Source of the DNA: Candidatus Intricatilinea gracilis
Lineage (GTDB): Bacteria > Pseudomonadota > Gammaproteobacteria > Burkholderiales > Burkholderiaceae_C
Length of the DNA stretch: 64,000 nucleotides
Assembly (NCBI GenBank): GCA_016702605.1
Contig: JADJDQ010000021.1
Coordinates: forward strand, 1,364,001 to 1,428,000
Reading direction: 5' to 3'
The translations under genes and the position numbers were made by a program. The notes beneath the pieces are model-generated. The model ran no database searches. It was not told the DNA's origin and saw only the letters and a list, made by a program, of their open reading frames with translations. Below, piece by piece: positions 26,596 to 35,711 of the stretch (positions are counted from its first letter, which is position 1; each line of letters opens with the position of its first letter).

Positions 26596-26671
26596 GGGTG
26601 CTTAGCTCAGTTGGCAGAGCGGCGCCTTTACACGGCGTAGGTCGGGGGTTCGAGCCCCTCAGCACCCACCA
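26596..26671 (+). tRNA. tRNA-Val (anticodon TAC)
   Basis: A 76-nt cloverleaf. Acceptor stem GGGTGCT pairs with AGCACCC. The D-loop has AGCTCAGTTGGCAGAG. The anticodon loop is CTTTACACG with anticodon TAC. The T-arm is GGGGGTTCGAGCCCC, and CCA is encoded. It stands alone between HU and the CheB-CheR gene. Confidence 0.97.
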
Positions 26672-26852
26672 GAGTCCGGTCTCGCAGGGCCCCGAGCAGT
26701 CGGCGCGGCGCGAGCACCATCACCCGTTGCAGCAGCCATGTCGCCGCCTGTCGTCGAACCAGGATCGCGCGCCGGGCACCTGCCTGCAGCAGCTTGTTCG
26801 GCGCCCCGGAGATAGCACCCACGCGACTGGTCGGGCAGCTGCATACTCGGGC

Positions 26853-29420
26853 ATGTACGTTGCCCCTGACCCCTCATCAGCCCGGACCGGTGGTCCAGCT
26901 GCTGTCCGCACGGTCTGCCTGGGGGCGTCGGCAGGTGGCTTGGTGGCCATCGAGCAGTTTCTGGCCCACGTTCCCCCTGCCAGCGGCCTGGCCTATGTGG
27001 TGGTGCAACACCTCGACCCGACCCACAAGGCCATGCTGGTCGAGCTGCTGCAACGTGGCACCGACATGCCGGTGGTGGAAGCCTGCGAGGCGATGCGCCT
27101 GGAGTCCGACGTCGTTTATGTCATCCCTCCCAATCAGGCCTTGACGGTGGCGGGCGGTGTGCTGCATCTGGCGGAACCGGTGCAACCCCGTGGGCTGCGT
27201 ATGCCGATCAATCTGTTCTTCAGCTCGCTCGCACACGATCAGGGCGACCGGGCGATCGGTGTGGTGCTGTCGGGCATGGGATCGGACGGTACCGTGGGGC
27301 TGCAAGCCATCAAGTTGCAGGGCGGCCTGACCCTGGCGCAGGCACCCGAGTCGGCGCAGTTCGACTCGATGCCCAGGAGTGCGGTTGCCGCCGGCTGTGT
27401 CGACATCGTCGCGCTGGCCAGCGAGATGCCTGAACGCATCCTGCGTGTCACGGCCGAACAGGCGTGTGCCGCACCGCTGCCTGACGACCACGAGCAGGAC
27501 AACTCACAGGCACTGGCCTCGATCCTCGCGCTGCTGCGCAAGCGCAGCAAACACGACCTCTCCGACTACAAACCCACCACATTGCGCCGACGTATCCAGC
27601 GCCGTATGGGTGTCCACGGCTTGACCACCAAGGCCGCCTATGAAACCTTCCTGCGCCAGAACCCGCAGGAGCTCGATCTGCTGTTCAAGGAAATGCTCAT
27701 CGGCGTGACGTGTTTCTTCCGCGACCCCGAGGTCTGGCAGGAACTGGCCAAGGTGGTGCTGCCCGCCTTGTTGGCACGCAGCGCCGAAGGGGCCGTGCTG
27801 CGCGCCTGGGTCGTGGGGTGTTCGACGGGTGAAGAAGCCTACTCGCTGGCCATGACGTTCCAGGAGGTCGTCGCCAACCTGCCCGGCGCCGAAGGCCGCA
27901 CGATGCAGATCTTTGCCAGCGACCTGAGTGCCGACGCCATCGCCTTTGCGCGGCGTGGCCAGTTTTCGGCCAGGATCGCCGCCGACATGGACGCCAACCG
28001 CCTGGAACGATTTTTCTCGGCTCAGTCGGGCGGTTACCTCATCGACAAGCAGATCCGCAAGATGGTGCTGTTTGCCCAGCACGACGTGATCGTGGATCCA
28101 CCCTTCACCAAGATGGATCTGATCTCGTGTCGCAACCTGATGATCTATTTCAACGCCAACCTGCAAAAGCGCCTGTTGCCGCTGTTCGGCTACAGCCTTC
28201 GTCCAGGCGGTGCCCTGCTGCTCGGCGGCTCCGAAACGGTCGGCAGCGCCCAGCATCTGTTCACGCCGCTGAGCCTGAAGTCGCGCCTGTACTGGCGCAG
28301 TGACCATGTAGGCAACGCCGGGCCTGTGGACTTTCCCATCAGCTTTCAGCTCGCCGCGAGCCGGCCAGCCAAGGAATCGACAGTGCCTCAAGCACAAGCT
28401 CATACCCATACCCTGCAGTCGGATGCACAGCTCGCCTTGCTGCAGGAGTTCTCGCCTGCCGCGGTGCTCGTCAACGAGCAAGGTGATGTCGTGTACATCA
28501 ACGGCAGCGTGGGCAAGTACCTCGAACCAGCGTCGGGCAAGGCCAACTGGAACATCCATGTCATGGCTCGTCCGGCCATCCGCACACAGATCGCGGCAGC
28601 ACTGCGCCAGGCGCGCCAGGACAAGCCCGGTGTCGAACTCCACGGCTTGCGCCTGGACGACGACGATCACTCGACGCTCGACGTGACGGTCAAGGCCTTG
28701 CTGGAACCTGCGTCGCTGGCCGGTCTGGTGATGATCGTGTTTCGCGATGTCATCTCCAAGCCTGCGCCCAAACGGCGACGCAAGCGTGCGGGCGACCTGG
28801 TCGAGCCCCCGGTCAGCGAGGAACTGCAACGTTGCCGGGACGAGATCCTGGCCCTGCGTCAGGAGATGGGCTCGTCGGCCGAGGAGCTACAGGCAGCCAA
28901 TGAAGAATTGCAGTCGGCCAACGAGGAACTGCAGTCGGCCAACGAGGAACTCACCACCTCGAAGGAAGAGTCACAGTCCATGAACGAGGAACTGCAGACT
29001 CTCAACAGCGAGCTGCAGTCCAAACTCGACGACCTGGCGCTGGCACAAAGCGACATGCAGAACCTGCTCAACAGCACCGACATCGCGACACTGTTTCTCG
29101 ACAGCGCCTTGAACGTGCGGCGTTACACCGAGAAGATCAATCGCATCATCAACCTGCGCGACAGCGACATCGGCAGGCCGCTGAGTGACCTGGCCAGCTC
29201 GTTGATCTACCCGGAACTCAACGAAGATGCCAGCCAGACCCTGCGCACCCTGGTATTTACCGAAAAACAGATCGCGACCACCGACGGCCTGTGGTTCATG
29301 GTGCGCATCAAGCCCTACCAGACGGTGGCCAACGTGATTCAGGGGGTGGTCATCACCTTCATCGACATCACGGCGTCCAAAGATCTCGAGTCGAGCCTGC
29401 GCAAGATGCAGGGTTCCTGA
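26853..29420 (+). CDS. CheB-CheR methylesterase/methyltransferase fusion with coiled coil and PAS
   Basis: 855 residues. The CheB methylesterase domain (about 20-200) has the Ser motif GASAGG and LSGMGSDGTVGL. The CheR methyltransferase domain (about 215-480) has TTLRRRIQRRMG, VVGCSTGEEAYSLAM and FDVIFCRNVMIYF-like LISCRNLMIYF. A linker, a long coiled coil built from repeated NEELQSA heptads (about 670-730), and a PAS-10-type domain complete the protein. It lacks the CheB receiver domain and a histidine kinase. It probably controls a chemosensory-like pathway. A short PAS protein follows in the same operon. Confidence 0.9.
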   Translation: MYVAPDPSSARTGGPAAVRTVCLGASAGGLVAIEQFLAHVPPASGLAYVVVQHLDPTHKAMLVELLQRGTDMPVVEACEAMRLESDVVYVIPPNQALTVAGGVLHLAEPVQPRGLRMPINLFFSSLAHDQGDRAIGVVLSGMGSDGTVGLQAIKLQGGLTLAQAPESAQFDSMPRSAVAAGCVDIVALASEMPERILRVTAEQACAAPLPDDHEQDNSQALASILALLRKRSKHDLSDYKPTTLRRRIQRRMGVHGLTTKAAYETFLRQNPQELDLLFKEMLIGVTCFFRDPEVWQELAKVVLPALLARSAEGAVLRAWVVGCSTGEEAYSLAMTFQEVVANLPGAEGRTMQIFASDLSADAIAFARRGQFSARIAADMDANRLERFFSAQSGGYLIDKQIRKMVLFAQHDVIVDPPFTKMDLISCRNLMIYFNANLQKRLLPLFGYSLRPGGALLLGGSETVGSAQHLFTPLSLKSRLYWRSDHVGNAGPVDFPISFQLAASRPAKESTVPQAQAHTHTLQSDAQLALLQEFSPAAVLVNEQGDVVYINGSVGKYLEPASGKANWNIHVMARPAIRTQIAAALRQARQDKPGVELHGLRLDDDDHSTLDVTVKALLEPASLAGLVMIVFRDVISKPAPKRRRKRAGDLVEPPVSEELQRCRDEILALRQEMGSSAEELQAANEELQSANEELQSANEELTTSKEESQSMNEELQTLNSELQSKLDDLALAQSDMQNLLNSTDIATLFLDSALNVRRYTEKINRIINLRDSDIGRPLSDLASSLIYPELNEDASQTLRTLVFTEKQIATTDGLWFMVRIKPYQTVANVIQGVVITFIDITASKDLESSLRKMQGS
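28899..28961 (+). repeat. 21-bp coding tandem repeat (NEELQSA heptads)
   Basis: Two near-identical 21-bp units (28899-28919 and 28920-28940) and a partial third encode NEELQSA-NEELQSA-NEELTTS in the coiled coil of the CheB-CheR fusion. The unit number could vary by slippage in steps of one heptad, which would keep the frame and change coiled-coil length. Confidence 0.75.
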
Positions 29421-29453
29421 TCACGTGCACTGATTTACCCGCCAGGAGTTGCC

Positions 29454-30044
29454 ATGTCCCCAGCCGCCGACCTTGCCAGGAACCAGTCGAGCCTGCGTGA
29501 TCGTGCCGTAGCGAAATTGACGCCGACGACACGCACCGACCTCAGTCGGTCGAACACCTCGCAGGCCATGGCCGTGTTGTTCCAGCTCGCCTCGTCGCCG
29601 GACACCGCCCACGATGCCTTGGCGCTGCTGCACGAACTGCAGGTCCATCAGGTCGAACTCGAGCTGCAGGCAGAGGAACTGCGCCAGGCGCATGTCGAAC
29701 TCGAGAGCGCCCTGTTCCGACAGACCGACCGGGTCGAGCGAGCGCCCGTGGGTTACCTGACCATCGACGCAACGACCACCTTGCAAGACATCAATCTCAC
29801 CGGTGCCCGTCTTCTCGGTGCCACTGCCAACGACTTGGTCGGCAGGCGACTGGTGAGTTTCCTGACCACCACACATGCCGACAAGTTGCAGACGCTGCTG
29901 GACCGCGCACGCGACGGGCTGTCCCCCGAAACCTGCCAACTGAGCCTGGTTCCGGCGGGACGAGAGGCACGCGATGTGTACGCAAGCGCCGACAGGGCCT
30001 CGACGCCGGGGCAGTTTCTGCTGGTGCTGATGGCTGCGGCATGA
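29454..30044 (+). CDS. PAS domain-containing protein
   Basis: A 196-residue cytoplasmic protein. A helical, coiled-coil-prone segment (LLHELQVHQVELELQAEELRQ) is followed by a PAS fold with APVGYLTIDATTTLQDINLTGARLLG. The N-terminal helix resembles those preceding sensor kinases, but no kinase or output domain follows. It lies 33 bp downstream of the CheB-CheR fusion on the same strand, so it is probably its sensory partner or adaptor. Confidence 0.75.
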   Translation: MSPAADLARNQSSLRDRAVAKLTPTTRTDLSRSNTSQAMAVLFQLASSPDTAHDALALLHELQVHQVELELQAEELRQAHVELESALFRQTDRVERAPVGYLTIDATTTLQDINLTGARLLGATANDLVGRRLVSFLTTTHADKLQTLLDRARDGLSPETCQLSLVPAGREARDVYASADRASTPGQFLLVLMAAA

Positions 30045-30131
30045 GCGGGTTCCTGGTCGGACGGCGAAACGATCCGGGGTCGGCGGAATCGGGGCGCGCC
30101 GGTCGACCGGGGCAACAGCCCTGCCCTGCCG

Positions 30132-30758
30132 TCAGTCGGGCCCATGGTGGTCGGGACCGAAGGCCTGCCAGCCCCACACCAGCCGGGTGACGATGGTGAC
30201 ACCACACAGGGCGGCAAAGATCCACGCGAGCAAGGCGAAGTGGCTGGGCCACAGGCACATGGCGACGAAGAAGGCCAGGGTCTCGGTGGCTTCGGTCAGC
30301 CCGCCAAGAAAGTAGAACGACTTGTCCGGGTACACCGCGCTGGTGAGCCCACGTTTGGCCGCGATGGCGGCAAACGCCAGAAAGCTGGTGCCGGTGCCGA
30401 CAAAGGCCGCCAGCAGCGCGGCGCCAGCCAATGCGTTGGCCGGTGGATCGGCGATCGCAAACGCCAGCGGGATGGCCGGGTAGAACAGGAAGTCCAGGCT
30501 GATGTCGAGAAAGCCACCACGATCCGTTGGTGTGGTCAGGCGGGCCACTGCGCCGTCCAGGCCATCACACAATCGCGAGACGAGGATCAGTGCAGCGCCG
30601 AGTGGCATGGCCTGCAGCGCAATGGCCGCCGCCGCCAGCCAGCCCAGGGCCAGGCCGGTGAAGCTCAAGGTGTCGGCACTGACGCCCCGGCGCACAAGGG
30701 CGCGCGCCAGAGCGGTGATCACCGGACGAATCAAAGCCGTGGTGTGCCGATCGATCAT
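30132..30758 (-). CDS. ynjF: CDP-alcohol phosphatidyltransferase family protein (YnjF-like)
   Basis: A 208-residue membrane enzyme with the full CDP-alcohol motif (DGLDGAVARLTTPTDRGGFL, then DISLDF) and several transmembrane helices. The start ATG at 30758 gives MIDRHTTALIRP; a longer open frame upstream is not supported. In E. coli a similar gene, ynjF, belongs to the ynj cluster. Here the ynjBCD-like genes start divergently, only 46 bp away, so the link is kept. The alcohol substrate is unknown. Confidence 0.82.
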   Translation of the reverse strand: MIDRHTTALIRPVITALARALVRRGVSADTLSFTGLALGWLAAAAIALQAMPLGAALILVSRLCDGLDGAVARLTTPTDRGGFLDISLDFLFYPAIPLAFAIADPPANALAGAALLAAFVGTGTSFLAFAAIAAKRGLTSAVYPDKSFYFLGGLTEATETLAFFVAMCLWPSHFALLAWIFAALCGVTIVTRLVWGWQAFGPDHHGPD

Positions 30759-30804
30759 TGTTGTGCCATCGTATCCAACCCTCTGACGCCTCACAGGACA
30801 CCCC

Positions 30805-32019
30805 ATGATCCATCGTCGCCAGTTCACCCTTGCTGCCACCGCCGCCTTCGCCCCGGCTTGGGCCCTTGCCCAGCCGGTGCCGCCCTGGGCCGAGGTGCTG
30901 GCCAAGGCGCGCGGCCAGACCGTGTACTGGAACGCCTGGGCTGGCGACGACAAGACCAACACCCTGATCACCTGGGTGGGTGAGCAGGTGAAGGCGCGTC
31001 ACGGCGTGACGGTGCAGCATGTGCGGCTCAAGGACACGGCCGAGGCTGTCACCCGCGTGGTGGCCGAGAAGGCCGCCGGTCGCCACCGCGACGGCAGTGT
31101 CGACCTCATCTGGATCAACGGGCCGAACCTGCTGGCCATGAAACGCCAGGGCCTGCTCTACGGCCCGGTGGTGCAGGCGTTGCCCAATGCGCGTTACATC
31201 GACACCAGGCGCAAACGCTCCAACGTGATCGACTTCACCACACCGGTCGACGGGCTGGCCGTGCCCTGGCGCATGGCGCAGATCGTCTTCATCTACGATT
31301 CGGCGCGCCTGCGCAACCCGGCCGACTTGCCGCGTTCGGCCCCAGCCCTGCTCGACTGGGCGCGTCGCCATCCCGGCCGGTTCACCCATGCCGAGGTCAG
31401 CAACTACATGGGGTCGACCTTCCTGAAGCAGGTGCTGCTCGACCTGGTGGCCGACGCCGCCTTGTTGCAGCAGCCACCCACCGATGCGAGTTTTGCCCAG
31501 ATCACCACACCACTGTGGGCCTGGTACGAGCAACTGCGCCCGCTGCTTTGGCGCCAGGGCCGGCAGTTTGCGGCCAACGGCTCGGCACAGCGGCAATTGC
31601 TCAACGACGGCGAGATCGACATCACCATCAGCTTCGACCCCTACGAAGCGGCAGTTGCAGCCGACGCCGGGCTGCTGCCAGCCAGCGCGCGCACCTTCAC
31701 CTTCAGCAAGGGCACCATCGGCAACACGAGTTTTGTCGCCATTCCGTACAACGCCCGCCACAAGGAAGGTGCGCTGGTGCTGGCCAACTTTCTCATCGAG
31801 CCGGCCACCCAGGCGCGCGCCCAGGACATCAAGCAGTTCGGCAACCTCACTGTGCTCGATCTCGGCACACTGCCCCCGGCCGACCGTGCCTTGTTCGACC
31901 AGATCACCCCGCACCCCGCGCTGGTCACTCCCGCCGAGCTGGGCACGCCGCTGCTCGAACCCCATGCCGACTGGATGACCCGCCTCGCTGCCGAATGGAC
32001 CAGGCGATACACCCGCTGA
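30805..32019 (+). CDS. ynjB: ABC transporter substrate-binding protein (YnjB-like)
   Basis: A 404-residue periplasmic binding protein. Its N-terminus, MIHRRQFTLAATAAFAPAWALA, is a signal peptide with a twin-arginine-like RRQF. YnjB features include VYWNAWAGDDKTN, VDLIWINGPNLLAMK and GTIGNTSFVAIPYNA. The ligand of the family is not firmly known. It overlaps the permease gene by 25 bp and leads a three-gene ynjBCD operon. Confidence 0.87.
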   Translation: MIHRRQFTLAATAAFAPAWALAQPVPPWAEVLAKARGQTVYWNAWAGDDKTNTLITWVGEQVKARHGVTVQHVRLKDTAEAVTRVVAEKAAGRHRDGSVDLIWINGPNLLAMKRQGLLYGPVVQALPNARYIDTRRKRSNVIDFTTPVDGLAVPWRMAQIVFIYDSARLRNPADLPRSAPALLDWARRHPGRFTHAEVSNYMGSTFLKQVLLDLVADAALLQQPPTDASFAQITTPLWAWYEQLRPLLWRQGRQFAANGSAQRQLLNDGEIDITISFDPYEAAVAADAGLLPASARTFTFSKGTIGNTSFVAIPYNARHKEGALVLANFLIEPATQARAQDIKQFGNLTVLDLGTLPPADRALFDQITPHPALVTPAELGTPLLEPHADWMTRLAAEWTRRYTR

Positions 32020-33800
32020 CGCCGCCGCGCCGCAGGCCGGCGCGTTGGCTATCCCGCCTCGGCCTGGCCCCCACACTCACCGTGCTGGTGTTCACCCTGC
32101 CGATCCTGGCCGGCCTGCTCGGCACGATGTTGCCCGCCTTCGGCTACCTGCCGGCGCTGGGCGGCACGGCGTTCAGCCTCGACCCCTGGCGGGCGCTGCT
32201 GGCAGCACCAGGTGTTGCCACGGCCTTGCGGCTGACCCTGGTCACCGGCTGGCTGGCCACCGGCTTGTCGCTGCTGCTGGCGGTCGGTGTGGTCGCCTTC
32301 GTCTTTCATCGCCGCTGGGCTGCGCGGCTGGGTCAATGGATGGCGCCGATGCTGGCCATGCCCCATTCGGCCCTGGCGATCGGGCTGGCCTTTGTACTCA
32401 CCCCCTCGGGCTGGCTGGCGCGCTGGGTGTCGCCCGGCCTGACCGGTTGGCACCTGCCGCCCGACATCGGCACTGTCGGCCATGCCTCGGGTTGGCCCCT
32501 CGTGTTGTCCTTGCTGCTCAAGGAGGTGCCCTACCTCGTGCTGATGCTGCTGGGCGCACTCGAGCAGGTGCCGGCGCGCGCCCAGTTGCAGGTGGCCCGT
32601 TCACTCGGTTATGGCCCGGTGCAGGCCTGGGTCGACGTGGTGCTGCCGCAGGTCTACCGGCAGATCCGGCTGCCGGTGTACGCGGTGCTGGCGTTTTCAC
32701 TCTCGGTGGTGGACGTGGCGCTCATCCTCGGGCCGGGCAATCCGCCGACGCTGGCCGTGCTGGTGGTGCGCTGGTTGACCGATCCCGACACGCGCTGGGT
32801 CTTTGCGGCGTCGGCCGGGGCCGTGCTGCTGCTGGGTGTCGTGGCGGGCAGCATCCTGCTGTGGCATGTCGGTGAAAAGCTGGTCGGACACACACTGACG
32901 GCACGCCTGAGCCTGGGGCGGCGCAGCGCTCTTGGCCACGTGGCGGCCGGCGCACTCACCACCATGGCAGCCGTGCTGACGGTGCTCGCCGGGCTGTCCA
33001 TGGTCGGCCTGGTGGTGTGGTCGGTCGCGGCGCAGTGGCGCTTTCCGGACGTCTGGCCCAGCGTGTGGACCTGGGCGAACTGGCAGCGCCAATCGGCCAG
33101 CCTGGCCGGCCCGGCGCTGACGACACTGGTGGTCGGCGCCGCGTCCACCCTGGTCGCCCTGGTGCTGGTGCTGGCCTGCCTCGAACACGACAGCCGTGGT
33201 CGTCGGCGCCCTGAGGTCAGCACGGGCTCAGGTGTCAACGCGGCCAGTGCGGGCAGTGCCAGGAGTCGCGCCGCCGGCCACCCACACTCGACCAGCCTGT
33301 GGCTGCTCTACCTGCCGCTGCTGGTGCCGCAGGTGGCCTTCCTGTTCGGCCTGCAGGTGCTGCTGGTACACATCGGTGCCGATGGCCAGCTGCTGGCGGT
33401 GATAGCCGCCCATCTGGTGTTCGTGTTGCCTTATCTCTTCCTGTCGCTCGCCGACCCCTGGCGGGCCTTCGACGAACGTTACGCCCGCACGGCGGCCAGC
33501 CTGGGTGCCTCGCGCTGGCGCGTGCTGCTGCGTATCAAGCTGCCCATCCTGCTCACGCCCGTGCTGATGGCCTGCGCCGTGGCGTTTGCGGTGAGTGTGG
33601 GCCAGTACCTGCCCACCTTGTTCGCCGGGGCCGGCCGGGTGGCCACCCTCACCACCGAGGCCGTCACCCTGTCCGGCGGTGCGGACCGGCGTGTCATCGG
33701 CACCTGGGCGCTGCTGCAGGCGGTGTTTCCGCTGCTGGTGTTCTTGCTTGCGGCGCGCCTGCCGCGCGTCGTCTACCGGCATCGCCAGGCCTTGCCATGA
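31995..33800 (+). CDS. ynjC: ABC transporter permease (YnjC-like, duplicated)
   Basis: A 601-residue inner-membrane protein with two BPD_transp_1 permease halves and about twelve helices. EAA-like loops are ARAQLQVARSLGYGPVQAWVDVVLP in the first half and YARTAASLGASRWRVLLRIKLP in the second. A polar loop rich in Ser/Gly/Arg (about 405-425) joins the halves. The ATG at 31995 lies inside ynjB; the long upstream frame is only an overlap. Its stop overlaps the ynjD start (ATGA). Confidence 0.88.
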   Translation: MDQAIHPLTPPRRRPARWLSRLGLAPTLTVLVFTLPILAGLLGTMLPAFGYLPALGGTAFSLDPWRALLAAPGVATALRLTLVTGWLATGLSLLLAVGVVAFVFHRRWAARLGQWMAPMLAMPHSALAIGLAFVLTPSGWLARWVSPGLTGWHLPPDIGTVGHASGWPLVLSLLLKEVPYLVLMLLGALEQVPARAQLQVARSLGYGPVQAWVDVVLPQVYRQIRLPVYAVLAFSLSVVDVALILGPGNPPTLAVLVVRWLTDPDTRWVFAASAGAVLLLGVVAGSILLWHVGEKLVGHTLTARLSLGRRSALGHVAAGALTTMAAVLTVLAGLSMVGLVVWSVAAQWRFPDVWPSVWTWANWQRQSASLAGPALTTLVVGAASTLVALVLVLACLEHDSRGRRRPEVSTGSGVNAASAGSARSRAAGHPHSTSLWLLYLPLLVPQVAFLFGLQVLLVHIGADGQLLAVIAAHLVFVLPYLFLSLADPWRAFDERYARTAASLGASRWRVLLRIKLPILLTPVLMACAVAFAVSVGQYLPTLFAGAGRVATLTTEAVTLSGGADRRVIGTWALLQAVFPLLVFLLAARLPRVVYRHRQALP

Positions 33801-34450
33801 CGTCACCCGCGGCCTTGCATCTCGATCACCTGGTCGTCGCCCTGGGTGATCACACCTTGTTCGACCCGATCACGGCCACCGTCGAACCAGGCCAGTGCCT
33901 GACGGTGATGGGCCCGAGCGGCTGCGGCAAGTCCAGCCTGCTGGCCTGCGTCGCCGGCACACTCGACCCGGTGTTCAGCGCCAGTGGCCGCGTGTACATC
34001 GGCAACGTCGACCTGACCACCCTGCCGCCCGAACGCCGCCGTGTCGGCATCCTGTTCCAGGACGATCTGCTGTTTCCGCATCTCTCGGTCGGCGCCAACC
34101 TGGGTTTTGCGTTGCCGGCGTCGGTGCGGCCCAAGGCAGCGCGGCGCATCCGCATCGAACAGGCGCTGAGTGATGCCGGCCTGGCGGGTTTTGCAGATCG
34201 CGACCCGGCCACCTTGTCCGGCGGCCAACGGGCCCGCGTGGCCGTGATGCGCACCCTTGCCGCCGAACCACTCGCCTTGTTGCTCGACGAACCTTTCGGC
34301 AAGCTCGATGCCCAGCTGCGCGGCGACTTCAGGCGTTTCGTGTTCGACCATGCCCGCGCCCGTGGCCTGCCCATCGTGCTGGTCAGCCACGACGAAGCCG
34401 ATGCAGCCGCGGCCGGTGGTCCAGTGCTGCGCCTCAGATCGCCACCGTGA
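33797..34450 (+). CDS. ynjD: ABC transporter ATP-binding protein (YnjD-like)
   Basis: A 217-residue ABC ATPase with Walker A GPSGCGKSS, Q-loop ILFQDDLLFPHLSV, a signature of LSGGQRAR, Walker B LALLLDEPFGKLD and switch His in LVSHDEAD. It powers the YnjC permease. Its 3' end overlaps the convergent, broken ccdA-like gene by 17 bp. Confidence 0.92.
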   Translation: MTSPAALHLDHLVVALGDHTLFDPITATVEPGQCLTVMGPSGCGKSSLLACVAGTLDPVFSASGRVYIGNVDLTTLPPERRRVGILFQDDLLFPHLSVGANLGFALPASVRPKAARRIRIEQALSDAGLAGFADRDPATLSGGQRARVAVMRTLAAEPLALLLDEPFGKLDAQLRGDFRRFVFDHARARGLPIVLVSHDEADAAAAGGPVLRLRSPP

Positions 34451-35172
34451 AGTTGACCCACGCATCCGGCAGCCACTGCAACACGCGGGCTTCGAGCCAC
34501 TTGTCGCCGCCGGTCAGGATGGCCAGGCCCATGGCGCCCAGCAGCACCGCAAACACATGGCGCACCCGCTCGATGCGCGCCAGCGCAACCGCGTGCACGT
34601 TCGCGAAGCCGCGCCGCGGGCGCAACGGCCACCGCCACCAGCGGGGATGGCCGCGCCAGGCCGAAGATGCCCAGCACCAGGCCACCACGCGCTCACGCCG
34701 CCTTCACTGGCCACCAACGTCAGTGCCGAGCCCAACAGCGGCCCGGAGCACGGGCTCCACACAGGCCCAACACACCGCCGAGCAGCAAGGCGCCGGTCAA
34801 CGAGCCACTGTCCAGCCAGGCCCGAGGCCGCGTTGGCGCTGCTGGCGATGGGCAACATCCACCGTGTGAAGTGTTCGCCCAGCGCGGGTACCAGCATGAC
34901 CAGCGCGAAGGCGATCAGCGGGGCCGCGCCGGCCGTGCGCACCGTGTCGGCGTCGATGCCAGCGCCGGGCCCAGCGCGCCCAGCACCATGCCGATGGCGG
35001 CGAACGAAAGGCCGATCATGCCCCGCCCATGGCGACCGGCGCGAAGCGGCTGCCCTGCAGCGCCCCGCCCAGCACCAGCGGCAGCAAAGGGGAACACGCA
35101 GGGCGACAAGGTGGTCAGCCCACCGGCGGCCAGGCTCAGGCCGAGCTGGGGCAGCGACAAGGCGATGGTCAT
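34434..35172 (-). pseudogene. CcdA/DsbD-like transmembrane protein, several frameshifts
   Basis: The reading frame jumps at least five times. In order, the frames give MTIALSLPQLGLSLAAGG, LTTLSPCVFP, then LLPLVLGGALQGSRFAPVAMG, MIGLSFAAIGMVLGALGPAL, AAPLIAFALVMLVPALGEHF, LDSGSLTGALLLGGVLGL and VWSPCSGPLLGSALTLVASEGG, ending AILTGGDKWLEARVL. Together these make a CcdA/DsbD-family membrane protein with its two redox Cys segments (SPCVFP and WSPCSGP). Examples of breaks are an extra T in CCCCTTTGCTG near 35085 and an extra base near 34820. Either a dense patch of sequence errors or a recent pseudogene. It lies downstream of the thioredoxin-like gene, 13 bp apart. Confidence 0.78.
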
Positions 35173-35185
35173 GGTGGCGCTGCGC

Positions 35186-35565
35186 TCAGAGCCCGGCCTT
35201 CAGCGCCGTGCGGATGCCGTCGGCGCTGCTGTCGCCCATCAGGCGGGCGGCTTCCTTGTCGCCCCTGAGCACCACCAGGGTCGACTGGCCCGTTGATCCT
35301 GAAACGGCGCTTCAACTCCTTCTCGGTGTCGTAGTTGGCCTTGAGCACCGGTGATGTCCAGGCCCTTCTCCGCAGCGGGTGTCCAGCGCCTTGTCCTGCG
35401 CCCGGCAGGTCGGGCACCAGTCGGCGTGAAATGCAGGGCCACCGGCTGGTTGGCCTGTTGCGCCTTTGCCAGCGCCTCGGCCGAATAGGGCTCGAGTTCG
35501 AGCGCGTGTGACAGGGCGGCGCTGCCGAGCAGGGCTGCGCAGACAATGAGTCGTGTGAGTGTCAT
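35186..35565 (-). pseudogene. Thioredoxin-like periplasmic protein, several frameshifts
   Basis: It begins at the ATG at 35565 with a signal peptide (TRLIVCAALLGSAALSHA) and ELEPYSAEALAKAQQANQPVALHF split at the first break. In the next frame HADWCPTCRAQDKALDT follows, with the redox motif CPTC. Then comes VLKANYDTEKELKRRFRIN, and finally a DSSADGIRTALKAGL-like tail ending at 35186. This is a DsbD-gamma/thioredoxin-like protein, a natural partner of the CcdA-like gene. Three or more single-base breaks occur in 380 bp. A GTAACC-N16-CGAA promoter lies about 90 bp upstream. Confidence 0.78.
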
Positions 35566-35653
35566 GGGATGTCCTTGGCAAGTTGTCGTGAAGAAGCGGG
35601 AGGACGAGGTGCCGAGTGCGCCGCGGCGGCTTCGATCACCTCGTTCACCCAAG

Positions 35654-35679
35654 TTCGCGCGGTGAGGCCAACTGGTTAC
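35654..35679 (-). promoter_or_regulatory. ECF sigma-factor promoter for the thioredoxin/ccdA-like genes
   Basis: On the minus strand GTAACC (35679-35674), exactly 16 bases, then CGAA (35657-35654). This is the -35/-10 element I recall for the Caulobacter ECF sigma-F/NrsF regulon. It mirrors the promoter at 35712-35737. Transcription would start near 35646, giving an 80-base leader before the ATG at 35565. Confidence 0.75.
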
Positions 35680-35711
35680 AGCAGTCCGGACAAATATTTC
35701 TTCGGGTCGCT

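Noticed and set aside
26596..26852. tRNA-Val as an attachment site for an island
   Set aside because: No integrase, direct repeat of the tRNA 3' end or composition change follows it in the window.
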